Shown in pieces: positions 1-8,300 of a stretch of 24,010 nucleotides of DNA (the stretch's first letter is position 1; the number at the start of each line of letters is the position of its first letter). The translations under genes were made by a program, and so were the position numbers. The notes under the pieces are model-generated. The model did no database searches. It had not been told where the DNA came from and saw nothing but the letters and a program-made list of their open reading frames with translations. Source of the DNA: Didymodactylos carnosus (Eukaryota; Rotifera; Eurotatoria; Philodinida; Philodinidae); contig CAJNOQ010002505.1 of assembly GCA_905250885.1 (NCBI GenBank), positions 1 through 24,010 of the forward strand. Reading direction: 5' to 3'.

Positions 1-742
1 TTTGTTCTTCAGAAAACTGAAGATTCTTGTTGTACAAATCTTTGGAGAACACATATATGATCTCTATAGGGGACAAATGAAGATCATTTTTTTTGTTTTT
101 TGAAGAACACAGATTTTTAACAGTGTATGCACAGATAGCATATGATACCATTTTAGGGCGGGATATTCGCTATACCCTTCGCCTCTATCTTCTAAGACAA
201 TGGGCATCAGAACAATTTCAGGACAGTCGCAGCTTCAAAGAAAAGAATTTGTAAAACCAGAAAGTTCACAAAATAGGCATATTTTGGAGAAACATGCGCT
301 TGATGACGTCTTCTATTTCGAAACATATGGGTTGAACTGTTTTGGATGCTTGCCGGCGGCTGGAGTCATCGATACGTGTTTCAGATAACATCCACCCTCT
401 CTGGGTGCCAGTTCTCTCTTATCTGCCTGGCTAATGCTTTTTATTGAATATTCCTAGGTGTGAGATAGATTTGTCAAAAATCCCAAGACTCACTCTATGA
501 AACTTACGTTAGTTTATCAGAAAGACTTTCTGACGTGCTAACGGCTGAAACTGAACATTTTTTTATGAATTTTGAAGCTTCTATAAAACTATCAACTAAA
601 AAGCATGAGTAACTCTTTCACGATTTTCCTTTTTACGCTTTTATTTTCATTGTTTTTCTTTGGCAAGCTGTCTGTCAGTTTATAATTTTATTCCTACAGT
701 TTTGAGTGATTGCATCTCTGATCAGTTGCATCTCTGATCTAA
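1..742. other. Intergenic, no supported gene
   Basis: AT-rich sequence. An ATG-initiated 62-codon plus-strand ORF lies at 200-388 and a 25-codon hydrophobic ORF starts at about 605, but neither has recognisable domains or context. A 14-nt unit, TTGCATCTCTGATC, occurs twice almost in tandem at about 711-739. Nothing else is identified. Confidence 0.5.
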
Positions 743-1161
743 GTTTTTCTATCACCATTCTATCCTGTATCCGATTTTAAATATAATAGTAATAGTGATT
801 GGTATTTCTCATTTTGGATATTGGCTGCTGTACATAATACATTGAATCTAATAAGTTATTCTGACATTTCTTCATCATTGCCTCTACTAAATGGTTTTAA
901 TTCAGTTGTCGATGCCATACGCGCCTTTTACAATAAGATCTGAATTTGTTTGTGGTGTTGTTTTGACAAACAATCGGCTAGTGTACCAATGTTATATTGG
1001 ATAAACAATATAGGTTGTTCAATGGTTTGTCTCGTTTATTTTTCAAAACTTATGAACTAATAATACATCCAGATAACGAAAAACTTCGCTATTTATTCAC
1101 AATATCAGAGGATGAGAAAATCGCAAGGGTGTTAGATAAACGGAAGGAAAAGAGATTTTGA
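743..1161 (+). pseudogene. Decayed coding relic, three open segments in three frames
   Basis: Three stop-free segments follow one another with almost no gap, each in a different frame. Segment a, 743-940 (66 codons), reads like folded protein and includes WILAAVHNTLNLISYS and LPLLNGFNSVVDAIRAFYNK. Segment b, 939-1001 (21 codons), includes SEFVCGVVLTNNRLVYQCY. Segment c, 982-1158 (59 codons, TGA at 1159), includes LFNGLSRLFFKTYELIIHP and ISEDEKIARVLDKRKEKRF. None begins with ATG. Together they look like one former reading frame of about 140 codons broken by two single-base shifts near 938 and 990-1000. The family is not recognised; a longin-type trafficking protein is only a guess. It could also be a live gene with indel errors in the assembly, or chance open frames in AT-rich DNA. 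Confidence 0.4.
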
Positions 1162-1457
1162 ATTTTTCATGTAATTGTCATATCTTTCTTATGTCTGATT
1201 CCTTTTTCTTTGTTTATTCCATGCGCATATTTGAGAGCCCAAAGAGAACCTTTAATCCTAGTTTATCTCTAATCAAATACTTACCCTTACTTTTGATATT
1301 AGTGTGTCAAAAAGAAGAAAACTCTATGCATAAATACCGAAAAAATATTCCGATATTTACCTTCAATATTAATTCAAAATGATTCTTTTCACAAGAAATT
1401 AATTTATCTTTAGTTTTCCCAAAAAAAGATCGTTTCTCCTCATTTTATCTCGTTCCC

Positions 1458-2522
1458 TCATTTTAAACGTCGATAGTGATTATAAAATAGTTGTTTAATA
1501 AAGTCATACAGTTCAATCTCATTTTGTAGTAAATTTTGTATCCATTGTGCTGTTGCAGCGGTTGGTTTTTGTATATAATGTTTTGATTTTGTTTTATATC
1601 GTAAATGATGATGATTGTAGACAGTAGTGATATTTTTAAAATATTTTGGTATCAATTTTTCCAATAACAAAAATGTTTTGGGCAAATCTTCTGTAATACC
1701 AACGAATTGATAATGTTTATCAATATTTGATTTTGCACGATCAAGAGCTTGTCTAGAATTATATTGATCACAGAATGATTTTTGACCACAAAAATAGGCT
1801 ATTGGAGAATTAACACCAGATTTAGATGAAATACAAAAATAAGATTGATTTTTATTTCGTATTAGACAATCATCTAATGATTCATGTAGAATTCTCTTGT
1901 TTCTTATAAAGCAGATACTAGATTTTTTCTTACATAGATATCGAGAATAGTAGTAGTCCGACAAGATACGTTCAAATGGATTTTGTAATAGACTAATGTA
2001 AAATGGCTGTGATTTATTAAACTTTTCAAAATTAATAAAACGAATTGATCTTTTATAAATAGTACGTCGTTTTAGTTTTTGAATATATGCCACAAATTTT
2101 TTTTGTTCATTTTTATTTAGTATTTGTATAGAATAATCATGAGATTTTACGACAAATTGATATTTGTGTTTTTTTGATTGAGCTCGTAAGATTAAGTTAA
2201 ACAAAGATGTATCACATTTTAGTATTTGATTATATATGATTATCTTATTTGATATATCCATCATATCCCGTTTTGTTTTTAGACAAATTTCACAAGGATC
2301 AATCGGTATTCTTGAGATAAAATCCTTTACTTTATTCGATGATATTTGGTTCGTGTTCGAGATGAATATTTCTTCTTCCTGTTTTTCATTTGCTGTTGTT
2401 CTTGTTGCCACCTTGTATCGGTATGAATCTTGATTAACAAAGAAAATATTTCCTATTAACAGAAATAAACTCACGATGATAATTAATGGATCATATTTAT
2501 TAGTGAAAAACGTTTCACTCAT
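1458..2522 (-). CDS. Uronyl/heparan-sulfate 2-O-sulfotransferase-like protein, type II membrane
   Basis: A 354-codon single-exon ORF starting at ATG 2522. It resembles the HS2ST/UST family, Golgi enzymes that move sulfate from PAPS to the 2-O position of uronic acid in glycosaminoglycans. A membrane anchor spans about residues 12-29, as expected for a type II Golgi enzyme. Family landmarks are QNPFERILSDYYYSR (180-194), ESLDDC (214-219), IAYFCGQ (241-247), QALDRAKSNI (258-267) and FVGITEDL...LLLEKLIPKYF (273-295); PYFCGQ and the later motifs point to UST more than HS2ST. H128 lies about where the family's catalytic His is expected. Oddities: the PAPS 5'-phosphosulfate loop, usually like RVPKTAST, reads QILKCDTS (99-106), and the 3'-phosphate motif, usually RDP, reads QNP (180-182). 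The enzyme may be divergent or inactive. The family is well supported; the substrate is not known. Confidence 0.8.
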   Translation of the reverse strand: MSETFFTNKYDPLIIIVSLFLLIGNIFFVNQDSYRYKVATRTTANEKQEEEIFISNTNQISSNKVKDFISRIPIDPCEICLKTKRDMMDISNKIIIYNQILKCDTSLFNLILRAQSKKHKYQFVVKSHDYSIQILNKNEQKKFVAYIQKLKRRTIYKRSIRFINFEKFNKSQPFYISLLQNPFERILSDYYYSRYLCKKKSSICFIRNKRILHESLDDCLIRNKNQSYFCISSKSGVNSPIAYFCGQKSFCDQYNSRQALDRAKSNIDKHYQFVGITEDLPKTFLLLEKLIPKYFKNITTVYNHHHLRYKTKSKHYIQKPTAATAQWIQNLLQNEIELYDFIKQLFYNHYRRLK

Positions 2523-2585
2523 GGTGTTGATTATAATGTATAGAAATATGAGCCGGATGTTTTTTTTCTACCATTTCACATTGAA

Positions 2586-2852
2586 ATGGTGACCTTCGAT
2601 ACAGGTGATTTTTTATTCATAATTTGTACACATATGAAAAACCTTCACACTAATAATGATGACATATACAAATTATTTCTCGCACTTTGTTTTCTATTTT
2701 TTGTATTTTCTTCCCTTGCATTTCTGGCACGTTGTTATGGTTTTTGTTACCTTTGCCAGCGTCAATCGATAAAGTTTTCAGAGAATGTGTCCCACTCTAG
2801 TAAAAAAATAATCCAACAAGTCAAATTCAACTTCCATTTGATATCACGATAG
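2586..2852 (+). CDS. Possible small membrane protein, hypothetical
   Basis: An ATG-initiated 88-codon ORF that starts 64 nt upstream of, and divergent from, the sulfotransferase start. A second in-frame ATG precedes MKNLHTNNDDIYKLFLALC. One strongly hydrophobic stretch (about LFLALCFLFFVFSSLAFLA) is followed by a Cys-rich CYGFCYLC segment and a basic tail, so a single-pass membrane protein is possible. No family is recognised. The ORF may equally be a chance frame in the promoter or 5' leader region of the divergent gene. Confidence 0.2.
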   Translation: MVTFDTGDFLFIICTHMKNLHTNNDDIYKLFLALCFLFFVFSSLAFLARCYGFCYLCQRQSIKFSENVSHSSKKIIQQVKFNFHLISR

Positions 2853-2891
2853 ATCAGCTAAACTAGTTATAATATTTATATGAAACTCAAG

Positions 2892-3240
2892 CTCGATTTT
2901 TATCCATAGTAATATATAAAAATAATTACAATTTATTTCACAAATAGAAATTAGGAATAGTTTGTATTTAGAAAAAAATGCAGAATTGATAGGACTACAA
3001 AATAAGCTATGATATGTTGTTTAAAACCTTAAGTTTAATAGACTTATTGGCAAAATACCGAACGGATGCAGTGGGTTTAACCTGTGGCAGAACAGTGAAT
3101 GAAGTACAGTGGTGTAAATATAGGGAGACCAGAAATCACTTTCATACAAGAAAATGCAGAAAATAACAAGCTTCAAACTTAAATACATTATATTCTTGTA
3201 AGCGTATGGCTTCATACATTTCTACACTAACTAGTATACA
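2892..3240 (+). repeat. Dispersed repeat, copy A (modules 1-2-3)
   Basis: A non-coding repeat that shares three modules with 5911-6464. Module 1 (2892-3064) matches 5911-6080 in the same orientation; both contain TTTATCCATAGTAATATA and end in AATACCGAACG. Module 2 (3097-3217) matches 6344-6464 in inverse orientation; it includes GAAGTACAGT and GAAAATGCAGAAAATAAC. Module 3 (about 3218-3237, ATTTCTACACTAACTAG) matches about 6231-6247 in the same orientation. No terminal repeats or coding capacity were found. Confidence 0.75.
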
Positions 3241-3970
3241 AACATAATAATAGTGACTTAAAGTACGCGACAAAAGTTTGAGCTTTTGTTTTTTTTTAAT
3301 TTTTCGTCAACCACGACAATCAAAAGATTACTAAAGAATGTTATGAGCAGCTGAAACTTTTTCTTTGCGATGAAGCGTATACAAAACGGACCATGACGAA
3401 TTTCAAAATGTGAAAGTATCAAAAAAAACTGAATAGCAGGTTCGATAGAGAGTTTTATTGCGCATCTAGCCATAGATAATTTTTGGTTTAAAACTATGTT
3501 TGTTTCTCAAAAAATTATTTTTTAAAAAGTTATGAGGTTGGGATGACATGATATGATAAAAGTTTTTCAACTCAGTAAGGAAGTATAGTAAAGATATTGT
3601 TTATACTGGATTTTGCAGAGTGGAAAACGCGCTATAAATTGGTGATAAAAGAATTAAAAGAACATAGGTGTTGTTTGAGAAAAAATATTTTACGAGAAAA
3701 ATTTGAAGTTTTCATTTTTCATGCGCTTCACTAAAACTTCTATAGCAGGTCAAAGAAATGCAGTGCGACTCCTAAACTTTGTCAAAAATTGCCTGATACT
3801 TGATTCTATCTAGCAACACAATTTGTGTCTTCGAGACCAGGTGTATTAATAAGAAAAAAATTCAACATTGAAAAAAAAGCTCTGTATACGTTATTGGTCG
3901 TTCTGGTCTTAGAATTGATTTTTCTCATTTTCATTATGCTTATTTGTAAAAATAACATAATATTCTGAAC
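3241..3970. other. Intergenic, no gene seen
   Basis: AT-rich sequence with poly-A/T runs. The only long open frame (3258-3473, minus) has no protein-like features. No repeats with partners in the window were recognised. The last 8 nt (3963-3970, TTCTGAAC) are the left target-site duplication of the next element. Confidence 0.5.
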
Positions 3971-4499
3971 CAGAGGTGCAACTGGTATCGGTATACCGGT
4001 ACGAATGATAACCCCGACCGGTATACCGGCATTAGTATGAAGTATAATCAGTCGGCTGATATTGTTGATATTTCTGCGGTATGATACGATGTTTTTCGAA
4101 AAACATCGTGTAAATTCAGTTTATCTATGACATACTTCTTCCACTAAAATTTCATTCCAATTACTTACACTTTGTCGGCCTATATAAACTTTTTAATTTA
4201 AAAGAATGAATAGGATTGCTGTTTTCGTAAAAAAAAGCGTGTGAAAAATCAGCTATACATAATCAAAGTGGAAAGATTAATCTATCGCTTTGACAACATA
4301 AAACACAGATCACAGTAAAGAAAAACAAAAAAGGAAAAAGTATTTGTATTTAGGCAAAATATGATAAAGACAAGCCGTTACCGACCGGTAAACTGGTCAT
4401 CAATACTGGCCGGTATCGGTGCCGATCCGGTGCCAGTACGAAGTTTGTGTACCGGTGACCGGTACCGATATCGCATTTTTGATACCGGTTACACTCCTG
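3971..4499. mobile_element. hAT-type MITE with ACCGGT-rich subterminal repeats
   Basis: The left end is CAGAGGTGCAACTGGTATC and the reverse complement of the right end is CAGGAGTGTAACCGGTATC, giving imperfect terminal inverted repeats of the hAT CAG-type. The flanks TTCTGAAC (3963-3970) and TTCTGGAT (4500-4507) match at 6 of 8 positions, the 8-bp duplication expected for hAT. Inside each end lie clustered ACCGGT/GGTATCGGT motifs in both orientations (3980-4030 and 4376-4490), typical of transposase-binding subterminal repeats. The 529-bp body has no transposase; the short open frames over 4350-4560 are by-products of the repeats. Non-autonomous, old copy. Confidence 0.75.
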
Positions 4500-4859
4500 T
4501 TCTGGATTCTCGGACAAAGCAAAATCGAACGGTATATTATAGTAGCCCAACATTATAGCCCAACATTTGTGGTACTAGATAAATACTCGACAAAAATTAT
4601 CTTAGCTTTGCTAAAACTTTTACTCACTTTTGCCAGAATTTCCAAAGTTAGAAACGATTTAAAAGTTATTTACTCAGAAGTTGTATCTGAGACTTCAAAA
4701 TGCATCTTCTACATTTCTCGCGGCCCAACGACAATACCATTTGTCCGCGAAGAAGCGTTCATCAACTATGATCTTGGTTTCGAGTTCATAGCTTCATGCT
4801 GTGAACTGTAAAAACGTACAACCTCTTTTTGTAGTCTCATCCTTAACGCAAAATATTAG

Positions 4860-5220
4860 ATCTGCATCCCCACGAGAAAAATCTTGAATACAGATCTTGG
4901 TAAACCTTGCAATATTTCTCAAGATTCTCCCTTCTGGAGAATATGTTTAGTGAGTGTCCTATGACTTTCCTGGCAGGATCTGAGACATATCCTACCTGTA
5001 TACGACTAAGATTTCGCTTTAATTTCTAAGGATCTTAAAAAGTCCTACAGAAGCCTAATGAAACCATGTATACCTGAAAGTCATAGAATTTCCTAAGATT
5101 CTGTTAAGATCCTAAACAAACTTAAGCGAAATCCTACTAGGATCCAAGCATTGTAGGATCTTGTTAGGAAGTTATTAGGTCGATCCTAAATATTAGGATC
5201 CTGTAAGATCCGGATAGAAA
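4860..5220. repeat. TAGGATC/GATCCTA motif cluster with internal inverted repeats
   Basis: Non-coding stretch in which AGGATC or GATCCT recurs at least eight times in both orientations (near 4977, 5029, 5108, 5149, 5156, 5183, 5195, 5205). Inverted pairs are visible: CCTATGACTTTC near 4959 against GAAAGTCATAG near 5076, and CTAAGATTTCGCTTTAA near 5007 against TTAAGCGAAATCC near 5120. This architecture suits a MITE rich in subterminal repeats, but convincing ends and a target duplication were not found. Confidence 0.5.
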
Positions 5221-5316
5221 ATAAACAGGAAGTGCGCAGGATTTTGTCTAGAGTAGTTTTTTGTCAATCACTCCATCTTTCATCGACATCGAAACACCTG
5301 TTGTTTAAATTTACAT

Positions 5317-5326
5317 TTTATTTATT
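5317..5326 (-). promoter_or_regulatory. Polyadenylation signal of the CCDC60-like gene
   Basis: On the minus strand AATAAATAAA lies about 72-80 nt downstream of the stop codon at 5398-5400. It is two overlapping copies of the canonical AATAAA hexamer and supports 5398 as the true 3' end of the gene. Confidence 0.55.
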
Positions 5327-5397
5327 AAACAGAAGTGAAAACAATAATAAAACTATAACAAACTAGTTTTGGGTGAGCAAATCAAACGATTTCGATT

Positions 5398-8300
5398 TTA
5401 ATCGTTTGTCACATCGCTATTATTCAATGATACCACAGCTGCCTGTTTCGGGAATTTATTTGCAAAAAATTTATCAAAATCTTCATTTGGCATCTGGATA
5501 ATATGAACACGAACAAATTCAATGGCGGCCATAATATCAGGATGACATATTTCATGAGCGCTCAATTTACTCAAAACAGCTTTAAATTTAACTGCATTGG
5601 GCTTCATCGATGGCTAAAATGAAGTACAAGATTACTTATATTTATACGTGAGAGAGTGAAAAATGTTTCAGTAAAAAACACGGGTAGATCGTACGATGTG
5701 ATGGAGAATTCATGAAACCGACGAAAAATGTTTTATCATAGATCGAAAAGACTTCGGTTTCTGCAAGAAAATGACCCAATATGATTTTCGGTGAAAATGA
5801 TCGGTCCATATGTAGAAAGATAGAGAATTTTCTTGGTTCAAAATGAGCTGTAAATAAGTTTCTAAAAAATATGTCCATATAGGACAATTGTCTATATACT
5901 GGATAGATATCTCGATATTTATCCATAGTAATATATAAAAACGATGACAATTTGTTTCACAATAGAAATGAGGAATAGTTTATATTTAGAAAAATGCAGA
6001 ATTGATAGGGTTACAAAATAAGCTATAATACGTTGTTTCAAACCTTAAGTTTAATAAACTTATCTGCAAAATACCGAACGTGTAGGATACCCGCAAAATC
6101 TACAAAAACGCAAAAAGAAAATGCCTTTGCATCGATTCGTAAATATAATGCACCTTGATGACAGGATGCTATGGAGTGCTCGGAGACGTCGTATTTTCCT
6201 CAGAAACGTTCACTCTATTTGGTTAAACTATTTCTACACAACTAGCGATAGAAGCCAGGATACCTAAAAGTAGGACTTTTACTTTTCCCCAAATCCTGGT
6301 TTTTCAAAATTTTTAGGAAATCTTTGTATACGCCTCATCAGACTGTATGAAGATATATGTTTAACAGAATGTAATGTATTTTAGTTTGAAGTTCGTTATT
6401 TTCTGCATTTTCTTATATGAAAGCCATTTCGGGTCTCCCTGCATTTACATCACTGTACTTCATTGTTTAAATGTTTAAAAAACTAGACCGTGTAGACAAA
6501 TTTTCCAATAGGATTGTATTGTCTTTTTTTCCGTTGATTGATAGTTCAGAGTGTGCTCATCAAAATGGCGATCAAATGGTAGATTATAGGTAATCGATCA
6601 TCCTGAGTCTCATGACAATATTTATTGTTAGAAAAAGTTTTAGAAATCCAGCAAGAAGTGAGTTTTATGAAAAATAGGGTTTTCGGACCGTTTTCACCTA
6701 ATATTAAAAAAACTCAATATTCACTCAAAAAACATCAGAACGAGTTCAGGACCTCAATATGTAGAGTATTTAGGCTATTATATATCCTATTTATAGAAGA
6801 TCCAGAAAGAAAATTTACAAATCCTATGATTTTCAGAAAGGGTTTCTGAAAAACCTCAGAACAATAATACCAGTTTCCGTTTCGTTTTGATCTCATAATC
6901 ACGTTTAGAGGGCAAAATGGATCATATCCTGAGGTTTTTAACTCGTTCTGTGTTTTTTGAATGAATATTGAAGTTTTTAATATTAGGCGAAAACAGTCTG
7001 AAAACTAGAGATGTTACTTTAGTTTTATTGTTCATTTATAATAATGGATAAATATAAATGAATATAAGTGAAAGTTAACACCCCTACTGGAAACCCTATT
7101 TTCCATAAAACTTGCTTCTAGATTTTTAAAACTTTTTCTAACAATAAATATTGCCACGAAACTCAGCATGATCGGTAGATTTATCATAAACGGTACAGAA
7201 AAAGGCAGATGACAATTGGTCTTTTGCCGGAAAAAAAGAGTTTTTAAAAAATCAATTTCTTATTACACTTAGGTTTAATATTTCCGCTTTTTTGTTTTTG
7301 TTTTAGTTTTCCTTCTTACAGTTTTAGGGACAACAACATGACAATGGTAGGTCATAATGATTTTTGAGAAGTGTCTCTGCAAAAATTTGCATTACTCTTT
7401 TGTTTCCTTATTGAATAGCTCTGTTTAGATAATTTGTTGTAATTGTTTGATAATCTATCTAACCGTTTCCAAGGTTACCAATAGACATCGGTCTTTTAGT
7501 TTGAAATGGATAGTAGATATATGATGATCAGTGACAACCGAAATGCACAAATCTCACTTTGAAAAAAAAGTATAGAAACGAAATTTTCCTTATTATTGAA
7601 GAAAAATGTTCTCAATGAGAACTTAATCAAAACTGTCAATTGTTTTCAATATTTTTCGAACATTCAAAATATTTTTTACACATGATCTCATTTCTATGCT
7701 ACACGGCAGAGCTGCGTACGGACTCAAAATTCTGGGTTCAGTCCAGTTCGAGTCCATGGACTCTAAAAAAAATAGTTCATTTCAGTCCACAATACAAAAA
7801 CAAGTTTTTTACTAATTATTCCTCGATTCAGATAAATCCCGAAGTCCAGACTAGTCCATGGTCTTGAAAGTTTGAGTCCAGTCCAAGTGCATGAGCTCAA
7901 AAGCTTTTCAGCGCAGTTCAGTCCATGTGGACTGGATTGGACTGGACTATGGACTCAGTCCAGTCCATATGGAGCTCTGCTACACAGCTTTTTCACTTTT
8001 TAGTAAACCTCTTTTCCTCATTCAATCATCCCATAATTTTTTTTCAGATAAACTCGTTTAACAGATTCGCCTTAATGAATAATTGCAAATTATTGAAAGT
8101 TTGAACAAAAAGTCATTTCTCTTCTAATAAACGTACTCGCGCTAGTTCTTCCATTTCTCTTAACAATAACTGTATAACATGATCGTGTTTATAATCATCT
8201 TGAATATGCCGTAGTAAATCCACATACCTAAAACAGATATTTATAAAATATTCGATACTACATGATCCATCTCACTTTTTATAAAATCTGAATTTTTACG

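Noticed and set aside
3021-3473. Minus-strand ORFs at 3021-3215 and 3258-3473
   Set aside because: The first lies in the dispersed repeat; the second has no features beyond being open in AT-rich DNA.
4350-4811. Overlapping ORFs on both strands around 4350-4811
   Set aside because: They arise from the ACCGGT-rich right end of the hAT MITE and run out of it; no domain or codon signal.
5642-5950. 102-codon minus ORF inside the last intron
   Set aside because: Part of it is dispersed repeat module 1 and the remainder has no recognisable protein features or splice context.
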